From positions 1 through 11,469 of the forward strand of contig JBBWZQ010000183.1 of the NCBI GenBank assembly GCA_039649115.1: a stretch of DNA of 11,469 nucleotides, read 5' to 3'. This DNA is from DATEJJ01 sp039649115 (GTDB lineage Bacteria > Actinomycetota > Actinomycetes > Mycobacteriales > Micromonosporaceae). How positions within the stretch are numbered: position 1 is the stretch's first letter; each line of letters opens with the position of its first letter. The notes beneath the pieces were generated by a model. It ran no database searches. It saw only the letters and a program-made list of their open reading frames with translations, and had not been told where the DNA came from. The position numbers and the translations under genes were made by a program. This document shows, one piece after another, positions 1 through 6,373 of the stretch.

Positions 1-1
1 T

Positions 2-142
2 ACCCTGCTCAGCGCGTGTACCGTCCTGGCCCGGCAGCTCGCGCCGTTCCTGCCCGGCGCCGCGGCCCGGATCGCGGCACAGTGCGAACCGCGCACGGGC
101 CGGCTGCCGCGCGCGCGACCGCTGTTCCCGCGGGTAGGCTGA
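2..142 (+). CDS. C-terminal fragment of a probable methionine--tRNA ligase-like protein (5' truncated by window edge)
   Basis: The frame is open from the left edge and ends at TGA 140-142, giving 46 visible residues. The visible part has an amphipathic helix (LARQLAPFLPGAAARIAAQC) and ends in a proline/arginine-rich tail, RPLFPRVG. A helix containing 'APFLP..AARI' followed by a 'P.PLFPR' terminus is typical of the C-terminal anticodon-binding end of MetG-like class I tRNA synthetases. In that family the last helix packs in the helical bundle and the tail follows it. No catalytic motif lies inside the window, so the call rests on this tail alone. It could also be a stand-alone MetG paralogue from an accessory cluster. 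The next gene starts 5 bp after the stop, and that gene's predicted -10 element overlaps this stop codon. Confidence 0.5.
   Translation, partial: TLLSACTVLARQLAPFLPGAAARIAAQCEPRTGRLPRARPLFPRVG
135..140 (+). promoter_or_regulatory. Predicted leaderless -10 element of the VOC gene
   Basis: The hexamer TAGGCT fits the actinobacterial -10 consensus TAnnnT. It ends 7 nt before the GTG at 148, so transcription would begin at or next to the start codon. No Shine-Dalgarno precedes the GTG and no convincing -35 is visible. The element overlaps the end of the upstream tRNA-ligase-like gene. Confidence 0.5.
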
Positions 143-147
143 ACGAC

Positions 148-498
148 GTGATCAATGCCGTACACACACTCATCTACAGCGAGAATCCCGAGGCCGACCG
201 CGCGTTCCTGAGGGACGTGCTGGGCTTCCCGCACGTCGACTCGGGCGGCGGCTGGCTCATCTTCAAGCTGCCGCCCGGCGAGGTCGGCGTCCACCCCGCG
301 CACGGGGACCGGGGCACCGAGCTCCACTTCATGTGCGACGACATCAAGGCGACGGTGGCCGAGCTCACGGCCAACGGCGTGCAGGTGACCGCCCCGCTCA
401 GCGAGCGGGAGTACGGCATCGAGACCTCGATCCGGCTGCCCGGCGGCGGCCAGGTCGGGCTCTACGAACCCCGGCACCCGGTCGCCTACGACCTCTGA
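148..498 (+). CDS. VOC family (glyoxalase/bleomycin resistance/extradiol dioxygenase fold) protein
   Basis: This 116-residue protein is one vicinal-oxygen-chelate fold made of two beta-alpha-beta-beta-beta modules. The first strand opens with VINAVHTLIYS, followed by FLRDVLGF, a hallmark of the first helix. The second module carries ELHFMCDD and ends in GGQVGLYEP. H6, H60 and E107 sit where VOC enzymes place their metal ligands, so the metal site looks intact. The substrate cannot be read from sequence: family members act as glyoxalases, dioxygenases, epimerases or drug-binding proteins. I placed the start at GTG 148 because the fold begins there. The 44 extra in-frame codons upstream overlap the previous gene in another frame and are Arg/Ala/Pro-rich. 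The gene probably has its own leaderless promoter. The downstream epoxide hydrolase is 42 bp away on the same strand. Confidence 0.85.
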   Translation: MINAVHTLIYSENPEADRAFLRDVLGFPHVDSGGGWLIFKLPPGEVGVHPAHGDRGTELHFMCDDIKATVAELTANGVQVTAPLSEREYGIETSIRLPGGGQVGLYEPRHPVAYDL

Positions 499-521
499 AT
501 GCGGAACGAACTTTTCCGCAT
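499..521 (+). terminator. Perfect 8-bp hairpin right after the VOC stop codon, possible terminator
   Basis: ATGCGGAA (499-506) and TTCCGCAT (514-521) form a perfect 8-bp stem with a 7-nt loop, beginning at the base after the TGA. No U-tract follows, which is common for actinobacterial terminators. It would separate the VOC transcript from the epoxide hydrolase, which has its own -10 at 529-534. A protein-binding palindrome just upstream of that promoter is the alternative reading. Confidence 0.45.
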
Positions 522-528
522 GCCGTTC

Positions 529-534
529 TAGGTT
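529..534 (+). promoter_or_regulatory. Predicted leaderless -10 element of the epoxide hydrolase gene
   Basis: TAGGTT matches TAnnnT and ends exactly 6 nt before ATG 541. There is no purine-rich Shine-Dalgarno between it and the start. This is the classic geometry for a leaderless actinobacterial mRNA. No good -35 is seen 16-19 bp upstream; that interval falls inside the hairpin at 499-521. Confidence 0.55.
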
Positions 535-540
535 CGCCTC

Positions 541-1740
541 ATGACGAACCAGAGCGAGATCCGCCCCTTCCGCGTCGAGGTCCCGCAGGCCGACCTCGAC
601 GACCTCCGGTACCGGCTGGCCCGCACGCGCTGGCCGGCCCGGCCCCGGGTCGACGACTGGAGCCGTGGCGTTCCGGTCGACTATCTCAAGCAGCTCGCCG
701 GGTACTGGGCCACCGGGTTCGACTGGCGTGCCCAGGAAGCCGCGCTGAACGAGGTACCGCAGTTCACGACGGAGATCGACGGACAGACGATCCACTTCTG
801 CCACGCTCGGTCGCCGGAACCAGACGCGCTGCCGCTGATCCTCACACACGGGTGGCCCAGCTCGCCGGTGGAGTTCGCCAGGTTGATCGGCCCGCTGACC
901 GATCCGCGTGGGCACGGCGGCGACCCCGCGGACGCCTTCCACGCCGTCGTGCCGTCGCTGCCCGGCTACGGCTTCTCCAACCCGATCGGCGAGGCGGGCT
1001 TCAACCTGTTCGGTGTCGCGCGGGCCTGGGCGGCGCTGATGAGCCGCCTGGGCTACGAGCGCTATGCGGCGCAGGGCACCGATGTCGGTTCGGGCGTGGC
1101 GGGCATGCTGCCCATGGTCGATCCGCAGCGCGTGGTCGGCGTCCATCTCAGCGGCACCGGTGCCGCCGTTCCGTTCGGCCCGGCTCTCGAACTCGACGGG
1201 CTGCGCGCCGCCGACCGGGCACGTGCCGAGAGGTTCAACAGGTTCCGTGAGGACGGCACCGGCTACCTGGCGTTGCAGTCGACCCGCCCGCAGACCCTGG
1301 CCTATTCGCTCAACGATTCGCCGGTCGGCCAGCTCGCCTGGATCGTGGAGAAGTTCCACGAGTGGACCGATCCGGACCACGCGCTTCCGGACGAGGCCGT
1401 CGACCGGGACCAGTTGCTCACCAACGTCAGCGTCTTCTGGTTCACCGGTTCCGGGGCGTCGGCAGCGCACGCGGTGTACGAGGGGATGCAGGCATGGCGG
1501 GCCATTGTCGCGCGGCAGGAGTCGGGTGAGGGCCAGCAGTGGCAGGGCGAGCGGGCCGGTCCGCCCACCGGGGTCGCCGTCTTCGCCGCGGACTCCACGA
1601 TCCGCGGTCTGATGGATCCGTCCGGCACGATCGAGCACTGGTCCGAGTTCGACCGGGGTGGCCACTTCGCCGCGATGGAGGTCCCGGACCTGCTCGCCGA
1701 CGACATCCGGACGTTCTGCCGGCCGCTGCGCGCTCAGTAG
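541..1740 (+). CDS. Epoxide hydrolase family protein (EHN domain + alpha/beta hydrolase)
   Basis: This 399-residue protein resembles microsomal-type epoxide hydrolases, which open epoxides to vicinal diols. Residues 5-112 form the N-terminal EHN domain (IRPFRVEVPQADLDDLRYRL, then the usual SRGVPVDYLKQLAGYW segment). The hydrolase core has the oxyanion motif HGWPSS (103-108), PGYGFS (141-146), a nucleophile elbow QGTDVGS with D181 as nucleophile, and a C-terminal RGGHFAAMEVP with catalytic H375. The Asp nucleophile instead of Ser is what separates epoxide hydrolases from esterases. A canonical GGDWG elbow is replaced by GTDVG, a mild variation. Length is normal for the family, and there is no signal peptide, so it should be cytoplasmic. 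The physiological substrate is unknown. Its last 7 bp overlap the 3' end of the convergent EEP gene, leaving no room for a separate terminator. Confidence 0.93.
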   Translation: MTNQSEIRPFRVEVPQADLDDLRYRLARTRWPARPRVDDWSRGVPVDYLKQLAGYWATGFDWRAQEAALNEVPQFTTEIDGQTIHFCHARSPEPDALPLILTHGWPSSPVEFARLIGPLTDPRGHGGDPADAFHAVVPSLPGYGFSNPIGEAGFNLFGVARAWAALMSRLGYERYAAQGTDVGSGVAGMLPMVDPQRVVGVHLSGTGAAVPFGPALELDGLRAADRARAERFNRFREDGTGYLALQSTRPQTLAYSLNDSPVGQLAWIVEKFHEWTDPDHALPDEAVDRDQLLTNVSVFWFTGSGASAAHAVYEGMQAWRAIVARQESGEGQQWQGERAGPPTGVAVFAADSTIRGLMDPSGTIEHWSEFDRGGHFAAMEVPDLLADDIRTFCRPLRAQ

Positions 1741-2549
1741 TCGCGCGGAGTGAGCCAGATGTCCGAGCACAGGCCGAAGTGGTCCGAGGGCCAGACGCGG
1801 CCGTTCTCGTACACCTCCGGCATCGCGAAGGCCAGCTCGGTGTGCACCGGCTCGCCCCGCAGTGCCGCGTCCGGTCCGCGTACGAGGATGTAGTCGATCC
1901 GGCGGGACGGCTCGCGGGCGGTACGGGCGTAGTCGTTGTTCCGGTCGTACGTGGTCCCCGGGGAACCGTCGCCGGCGTAGAGCCACGCGTCGGCGAAGTA
2001 CGCGCTGCGATCCTCCACGATGGACAGTCCACGCAGGAACCGCATCTCGTCGGAGTCGGGCTCCGCGTTGAAGTCGCCGAGCAGCACGGGTGGCAGCAGC
2101 GGGCTGCCCGCCGGTACCAGCTCGTCCAGCTTCGCGAGGAGGAAGCGTATCTGCGCCATCCGTACCCGGCCGTGGTCCAGCCGCCAGTTCAGGTGCGTGA
2201 CGACCACCGGCAGTGCGCCGAACGGCGAGTCCACCACCGCGTACAGCATGGAACGCCGCTCGCGGCTGTCGAGGTCGGGGAGCGCGAAGGTCTGCGCCGC
2301 GCTGACCGGCAGCCGGCTCAACAGCGCGTTGCCGAAGTCCTCGTACGCGGGTGCCCATGTCACGTGGTACCCGAGCCCGTCCGCGATCTGCGCCGCCTGG
2401 CAGTCGCCGTCCGGATCCCGGCTCACCTCCTGCAGGCCGACCAGCGCCGGTCGCAGCCGCTCGATCTCGCCGCGGATCAGGCGCAGCCGGTCGGGCCAGG
2501 GACCCGACCGGTGCCAGATGTTCAGCGTCGCGACCCGCAGCGTGCTCAC
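1734..2549 (-). CDS. Endonuclease/exonuclease/phosphatase (EEP) family protein
   Basis: This 271-residue protein is a single EEP (DNase I/sphingomyelinase-like) domain with all catalytic boxes. Numbered from the chosen start these are TLNIWH (N10), LQEVS (E41), the THLNW box (H119), GDFNAEPDS (D159, N161), RRIDYILVRG (D219) and a final SDHFGL (D256, H257). Mg2+-dependent phosphodiester or phosphomonoester cleavage is expected. The family includes nucleases, inositol-phosphate phosphatases and sphingomyelinases, so the substrate is open. No signal peptide is visible. GTG 2549 is preferred because the first beta strand starts immediately after it. A TTG at 2558 would add three residues. It follows the small hypothetical gene by 17 bp on the same strand and is probably cotranscribed with it. 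Its stop codon lies inside the end of the convergent epoxide hydrolase gene. Confidence 0.88.
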   Translation of the reverse strand: MSTLRVATLNIWHRSGPWPDRLRLIRGEIERLRPALVGLQEVSRDPDGDCQAAQIADGLGYHVTWAPAYEDFGNALLSRLPVSAAQTFALPDLDSRERRSMLYAVVDSPFGALPVVVTHLNWRLDHGRVRMAQIRFLLAKLDELVPAGSPLLPPVLLGDFNAEPDSDEMRFLRGLSIVEDRSAYFADAWLYAGDGSPGTTYDRNNDYARTAREPSRRIDYILVRGPDAALRGEPVHTELAFAMPEVYENGRVWPSDHFGLCSDIWLTPRDY

Positions 2550-2566
2550 GCCTGGCAACGATAGCG

Positions 2567-2971
2567 CTACGGCCGCCAGTCGTACTCGCTGATCCGGCCG
2601 GCGGTGACGCGTACGCTGCCGTGCGGTGTGCTCCGGTCGCGCCAGACGGTGTAGTGCGCCGGTGCCAGGCCCGCGTAGACAGCCGCGTGCACGGTGCCGT
2701 CGGGCAACGCGCGCGGCCGCACCGCCACGTGGGTGCGCGGCGCGTCCGGGTCACCCGCCGGGCTGATCTCGATCTCCCGTAGGTGCTCCGCGGCGGACCC
2801 GTGGATGATGAGCACCCCGGTGTCTTCGCCGACCTCGAGCACGACGCTGCCGGCCGGCGCGGTGCCGGAAGAATGCGCCACGACGGGGTGTGGAACCCGG
2901 CCGGGCCCGCGGTGAGCAGGTTCCGGCGGGACAGCGCGTCGTATCGAGCGGACGTCGTGTTGAGCGGACAT
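2567..2971 (-). CDS. Conserved hypothetical protein, small beta-rich domain
   Basis: This is a 134-residue protein I cannot assign to a functional family. The first 40 residues are Pro/Arg/His-rich and probably disordered. The rest alternates short strands: SVVLEVGEDTGVLIIHG, then REIEISPAGDP, THVAVRPRALPDGTVHAAVYAGLAPAHYTVW, and SVRVTAGRISEYDW at the end. This looks like a small beta-sandwich with a terminal 'G.i.E.dW' strand. I recall similar actinobacterial proteins annotated only as hypothetical. There is no signal peptide, cysteine pair or catalytic motif. The start is fixed by ATG 2969-2971 with a good Shine-Dalgarno at 2977-2985. The frame is open much further upstream, but that part runs antisense-like through the mannosyltransferase gene and is not credible. 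It sits 35 bp after the mannosyltransferase and 17 bp before the EEP gene. Confidence 0.75.
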   Translation of the reverse strand: MSAQHDVRSIRRAVPPEPAHRGPGRVPHPVVAHSSGTAPAGSVVLEVGEDTGVLIIHGSAAEHLREIEISPAGDPDAPRTHVAVRPRALPDGTVHAAVYAGLAPAHYTVWRDRSTPHGSVRVTAGRISEYDWRP

Positions 2972-2976
2972 TGTCG

Positions 2977-2985
2977 TTTCCTCTC
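2977..2985 (-). promoter_or_regulatory. Shine-Dalgarno deciding the start of the 134-residue protein
   Basis: Read on the minus strand, GAGAGGAAA lies 5 nt before ATG 2971, with the AGGA core 7 nt away. This fixes the start and rules out the long in-frame extension upstream. Confidence 0.75.
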
Positions 2986-3006
2986 GCCCGATGACCCATG
3001 CACACG

Positions 3007-4428
3007 TCAAACGGCGATCGGGCCGCGAGGACACGACACGCGGCCAGGTCGGCGCAGCAGCCACACCGTGGCCGCGACCACCGCGGCGACGTCCAGCAAC
3101 GCGCCGGGCAGCTTGGTGGCCACGGCGAGGCCGTAGCCATCCGGCAATACGAGAAACACCAACGCGACGGTACCGGCGGCGAGTGCCGAGCGCAGCCGCG
3201 GCGCCCGCGTGGTGGCGGCCAGCAGTACCAGCGGGGCCAGCGCGTACCACGGATAGAAGACCGGGCCGAGCAGGACCGTCGCCGCCAGCGCGGCGCCGGT
3301 CAGCCGCAGCACGTCGCCGGTCGCGCCGGCGCGGCGGGCCCGCCGGCACAGCACCGCGAGCACCCCGGCGAGCAGCAGAGCACCCAGCACGCGGGTGACC
3401 GCGACCGCCGTGGCGTACCCCTGCGGGAGGCCGACCAGCCGCAGCAGGTACCCGATGGCCATGCCCACGCCGGTCGGCAGCGACGTCCACTCGGCCAGCG
3501 AGGTGGTGGGTTTCAGCGCGGCCACCCAACCGGGACCCAGGCCCGTCACGGCCCACAGCGCCGCGTAGCCGGCCGCGGCGCCGGCCGCGAAGGGCAGCAC
3601 CGCCGTGCCGAGCCGGCGGGCGCCGCGCGGCGCGAGGATCAGCAGCGCGAACGGCGCCGCCACGACCGCGACCACCTTGACCGCGAGCGCCAGCGCGAGC
3701 AGCGCGCCGCACGCGGCGGCCAGCGGCCACCAGCGGACCCTGTCCCGCGCGGCCACCGCCACCACCAACCCGGCCAGCATGAGGCCGGTGGCGACGGCGT
3801 CGTTGTGAGCTCCGGACACGGCGTGTACGAGCACCAGCGGGCTCGCGGCACCGAGCCAGAGCGCGGCACCCGGCGGCACGCCGCAGTGCCCGGCGAGGCG
3901 GGCGGCGCACCACGCGGCCAGGACCATGCCGGCGAGCGCGAGGATCCGCAAGGCGATGACGGCGGTCCACAGGCTGGTACCGGCGGCGCGCGCCGCCCCG
4001 CCGCTGAGCAGCAGCCACAGCGGCCCGTACGGTGCCGGGGTGGCGCGCCAGAGCGCGGGTACCGCCTCGGTCCACGGGCACGACATGCCCTGCGCGCCGA
4101 GCCTGTACGGGTCGAACCCGTGCGCGTACCCGTAGCCCTGGCAGGCGTAGGCGAACACGTCCCGGCTGCCGAGCGGCGGCGCGACCAGCAGCGGCAGGGC
4201 CCACAGTGCCAGCGTCACCTTGCTGGCGGGCGCGTCGCGCAGCGCCAGCCAGGCCCAGGCGAGCAGCCCGGCACCGGCCAGCCAGCCGGCGAGCGCGAGC
4301 AGGTGCCCGGGTCGGGTGGACAGCGCGACCCGGCCGGCCGGCGCCGGTCCCACGTCGGCACCCACGACGTACGCGGCGGCGGCCACCAGTACCGACCCGG
4401 CGAGGCCCAGCCACCGCCAGCGTCGCAT
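3007..4428 (-). CDS. MptB-like polyprenol-phosphomannose-dependent alpha-1,6-mannosyltransferase (GT-C membrane protein)
   Basis: This 473-residue polytopic membrane protein has about 11-13 hydrophobic helices and a short cytoplasmic tail. Its motif set matches the MptB family of GT-C mannosyltransferases. SRDVFAYACQGY (88-99) carries the first-loop Asp D90, the expected catalytic base. It is followed by the loop residues GFDPY, then PYGPL (133-137), GAHND (206-210), SLPTGVG (316-322) and FYPWY (391-395). Such enzymes transfer mannose from polyprenyl-phosphate-mannose on the outer face of the membrane, building lipomannan-type or other mannan cores. The exact acceptor here is unknown. ATG 4428 lacks a Shine-Dalgarno but has TACTAT 6 nt upstream, suggesting a leaderless mRNA. 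It is the first gene of a probable three-gene leftward unit and is divergent from the prenyl synthase gene across only 35 bp. Confidence 0.85.
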   Translation of the reverse strand: MRRWRWLGLAGSVLVAAAAYVVGADVGPAPAGRVALSTRPGHLLALAGWLAGAGLLAWAWLALRDAPASKVTLALWALPLLVAPPLGSRDVFAYACQGYGYAHGFDPYRLGAQGMSCPWTEAVPALWRATPAPYGPLWLLLSGGAARAAGTSLWTAVIALRILALAGMVLAAWCAARLAGHCGVPPGAALWLGAASPLVLVHAVSGAHNDAVATGLMLAGLVVAVAARDRVRWWPLAAACGALLALALAVKVVAVVAAPFALLILAPRGARRLGTAVLPFAAGAAAGYAALWAVTGLGPGWVAALKPTTSLAEWTSLPTGVGMAIGYLLRLVGLPQGYATAVAVTRVLGALLLAGVLAVLCRRARRAGATGDVLRLTGAALAATVLLGPVFYPWYALAPLVLLAATTRAPRLRSALAAGTVALVFLVLPDGYGLAVATKLPGALLDVAAVVAATVWLLRRPGRVSCPRGPIAV

Positions 4429-4434
4429 CGGTGC

Positions 4435-4440
4435 ATAGTA
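4435..4440 (-). promoter_or_regulatory. Predicted leaderless -10 element of the mannosyltransferase gene
   Basis: On the minus strand the hexamer reads TACTAT and ends 6 nt before ATG 4428. No Shine-Dalgarno is present. The -35 position would fall at about 4458-4463, under the start region of the divergent gene, and does not resemble TTGAC. Confidence 0.55.
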
Positions 4441-4450
4441 CCCACGCCGG

Positions 4451-4456
4451 TACCCT
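4451..4456 (+). promoter_or_regulatory. Predicted leaderless -10 element of the phytoene synthase-like gene
   Basis: TACCCT fits TAnnnT and ends 7 nt before GTG 4464. The only purine-rich bases in between (AGG 4458-4460) are too close to the start to act as a good Shine-Dalgarno. Its -35 position would overlap the start codon of the divergent mannosyltransferase gene. Confidence 0.45.
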
Positions 4457-4463
4457 CAGGTCC

Positions 4464-5372
4464 GTGGATCACCGGCTGGCCGCCTCGTACCGCCGCTGTC
4501 GCCGCCTGCACCGTGCCCACGGCAGGACCTACTTCCTCGCCACCCTCCTGCTCCCGCCCCGCAAATGGCGGCACGTGCACGCCCTGTACGGCTTCGCGAG
4601 GTACGCGGACGAGATCGTCGACGCGCTCGACGGCGCGAGCCCGCGGCGGCGCGCCGCCCGGCTGGCCGACCTGGCCGCCCGGTTCCAGGCCGGGGACCTG
4701 ACCGATCCGGTACTGCCCGCGCTGCTGGACACGATCGAGCGGTTCGACCTCGACCGTACCGACTTCGACAAGTTCCTCCGGTCCATGGCGCAGGACCTGA
4801 CCGTCAGCAGGTACCCGACCTACGCCGACCTGCTCGGGTACATGGAGGGCTCGGCCGCCGTGATCGGCACCATGATGCTGCCGGTGCTCGGGTCCCCGCA
4901 CCCCGGCGCCGCGCGGGAGCCCGCCCGCCAGCTCGGTCTCGCGTTCCAGCTGACCAACTTCATCCGGGACGTGACCGAGGACCTGGCACGCGACCGCGTG
5001 TACCTGCCGCAGGAGGACCTGCGCCGGTTCGGCGTCACCGAGGACGACCTGCGATGCGGCGTGACCACCCCGCCCATCCGGCAACTGGTCGCGCACGAGG
5101 TGGCCCGGGCACGCCGGCACTACGCGCTCGCCGCGCCCGGTATCGCCCTGCTCACGCCGGCCGCGCAGCCGTGCATCCGCGCCGCATACCGGCTGTACGG
5201 CGGGATCCTCGACGAGATCGTCGCGGGCGGCTACGACGTGCTGGGCCAGCGGGCCACGGTACCGGCGGGCCGCCGGCTGCGGGTGGCGGCCGGCTGCCTG
5301 TTCGCGCGACCGGGCCGGCCGGTGCCGTTGCCGGGCGTGGCGGCGGATGGACGGACCTCGTCGCGGGTATAG
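4464..5372 (+). CDS. crtB: Phytoene/squalene synthase family protein, probable phytoene synthase
   Basis: This 302-residue all-alpha head-to-head prenyl synthase would join two prenyl diphosphates: 2 GGPP to phytoene if it is a true CrtB. Both Asp-rich, Mg2+/diphosphate-binding motifs are intact: ARYADEIVD (D49, D53) and FIRDVTEDLARDRVYLPQED (D169, D173). HGRTYFLAT near the N-terminus, RYPTYADLLGYMEGSAAVIG and the QLTNF segment also match actinobacterial phytoene synthases. Squalene synthase or HpnC/HpnD-like activity is not excluded, so the symbol is tentative. Length is normal for CrtB. GTG 4464 is chosen because homology starts there and a -10 lies 7 nt upstream. The open frame extending left to 4032 lies over the mannosyltransferase. 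No desaturase (crtI), cyclase or GGPP synthase is nearby, so it is an orphan here. YihY starts 7 bp after its stop. Confidence 0.87.
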   Translation: MDHRLAASYRRCRRLHRAHGRTYFLATLLLPPRKWRHVHALYGFARYADEIVDALDGASPRRRAARLADLAARFQAGDLTDPVLPALLDTIERFDLDRTDFDKFLRSMAQDLTVSRYPTYADLLGYMEGSAAVIGTMMLPVLGSPHPGAAREPARQLGLAFQLTNFIRDVTEDLARDRVYLPQEDLRRFGVTEDDLRCGVTTPPIRQLVAHEVARARRHYALAAPGIALLTPAAQPCIRAAYRLYGGILDEIVAGGYDVLGQRATVPAGRRLRVAAGCLFARPGRPVPLPGVAADGRTSSRV

Positions 5373-5373
5373 C
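5368..5373 (+). promoter_or_regulatory. Weak candidate -10 (TATAGC) upstream of the YihY gene
   Basis: TATAGC ends 6 nt before ATG 5380, the spacing of a leaderless promoter. It lacks the usual final T of TAnnnT and overlaps the stop codon of the preceding gene. Cotranscription with the upstream gene is equally possible. Confidence 0.25.
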
Positions 5374-5379
5374 TGTGCC

Positions 5380-6363
5380 ATGAGTGGCGGGCAGGGCTTG
5401 ACCGAGGGGCCCCGACGGGAGCCCGATCCGCCGACCGCCAACCAGGGCCCGTCGAGGCCGACGAGGCTGCGCGGCCGGTCCTGGTGGGGCGCGCTGAGGC
5501 GCACGCTCAAGGAGGCGATGCGTGACAACATCACCGACTGGGCGGCCGCCCTCACGTACTACGGCATGCTCTCGCTGTTCCCGGGGCTGCTCGTGTTCCT
5601 CTCCGCGCTCGGGCTGGCCGGCCGCCGCACCACCCAGCGGATCATCGACAGCCTGACCAGCCTGGCCCCCGGCCCCACCCGCGACCTGCTGAGCAACGCC
5701 GTCGCGGGCCTGCAGAACGGCCACCGCTCCACCGCCGGCGTGCTGGCGATCGCCGGCCTGCTCGGCGCGCTGTGGTCGGCCTCCGGCTATGTCGGCGCGT
5801 TCATGCGGGCCTGCAACGCGATCTACGACGTGCCCGAGGGCCGGCCGGCCTGGAAGAAGCTGCCGATCCGGGTCGGCGTGACCATCCTGACCGGAGTCGC
5901 CGTCCTGATCATCGCGCTGTCCGTGGTGCTGACCGGGGCGCTGGCCCGCAAGGTCGGCGACCTCCTGCACCTGGGCTCGGGCGTGGTGACCGCGTGGGAC
6001 ATCGCGAAGTGGCCGGTACTCCTGATGCTCATCAGCCTGCTGTTCGCCCTGCTCTACTGGGCGGCGCCCAACGCGCGCGGCGGCGGGTTCCGGTGGGTCA
6101 GCCCGGGCAGCCTGCTCGCGGTCCTGGTGTGGGTGGCCGCCTCCGCCGGATTCGCCGTCTACGTGGCCAACTTCGGCTCGTACAACAAAACCTACGGCAG
6201 CCTGGCCGCCGTGATCATCTTCCTGGTCTGGCTGTGGATCTCCAACATCGCCCTGCTGCTGGGCGCCGAGTTCGACGCCGAGCTGCAACGCAGCCGCGCC
6301 GCGGAGGCCGGCCATCCCCCGAAGGACGAGCCCTACATCGAACTGCGCGACTCGGTCCGCTGA
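5380..6363 (+). CDS. YihY/virulence factor BrkB family inner-membrane protein
   Basis: This 327-residue protein has six predicted membrane helices (about 58-80, 118-142, 163-187, 211-229, 243-264 and 272-297), the normal layout of the family. Family hallmarks are DWAAALTYYGMLSLFPGLL at the first helix, LWSASGYVGAFMRACNAIYDV after the second, and YGSLAAVIIFLVWLWISNIALLLGAE at the sixth. The N-terminal 35 residues are Pro/Arg-rich and cytoplasmic, and the C-terminus is short and charged. The family was once called 'ribonuclease BN', but that assignment was wrong; its molecular function is unknown. ATG 5380 is preferred, 7 bp after the prenyl synthase stop. An in-frame ATG at 5347 would overlap that gene by 26 bp and add 11 non-conserved residues. 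The gene ends 10 bp from the convergent methyltransferase. Confidence 0.92.
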   Translation: MSGGQGLTEGPRREPDPPTANQGPSRPTRLRGRSWWGALRRTLKEAMRDNITDWAAALTYYGMLSLFPGLLVFLSALGLAGRRTTQRIIDSLTSLAPGPTRDLLSNAVAGLQNGHRSTAGVLAIAGLLGALWSASGYVGAFMRACNAIYDVPEGRPAWKKLPIRVGVTILTGVAVLIIALSVVLTGALARKVGDLLHLGSGVVTAWDIAKWPVLLMLISLLFALLYWAAPNARGGGFRWVSPGSLLAVLVWVAASAGFAVYVANFGSYNKTYGSLAAVIIFLVWLWISNIALLLGAEFDAELQRSRAAEAGHPPKDEPYIELRDSVR

Positions 6364-6373
6364 AGAGCCGAGG

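Noticed and set aside
16..147. ATG 16 as start of the VOC protein
   Set aside because: The 44 extra residues are Arg/Ala/Pro-rich and overlap the tRNA-ligase-like tail in another frame; the VOC fold starts at GTG 148.
2541..2566. A separate leaderless promoter (TATCGT on the minus strand) for the EEP gene
   Set aside because: The hexamer is 8 nt from GTG 2549, slightly off the usual 6-7, and the gene lies 17 bp after its upstream neighbour, so operon transcription is simpler.
2972..4414. Upstream extension giving a 615-residue protein ending in the 134-residue hypothetical
   Set aside because: The extension is an alternate frame of the mannosyltransferase, with low-complexity Arg/Ala/Gly content. 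A good Shine-Dalgarno at 2977-2985 sets the real start at 2971.
4032..4463. N-terminal extension of the phytoene synthase-like protein
   Set aside because: The extra 144 residues are Arg/Pro/Ala-rich, lie antisense to the mannosyltransferase start, and are not part of the family; GTG 4464 fits.
2998..4701. A 567-codon plus-strand frame opposite the mannosyltransferase
   Set aside because: It is a Gln/Arg/Gly-rich shadow with no recognisable domain, and the opposite strand has clear membrane helices and family motifs.
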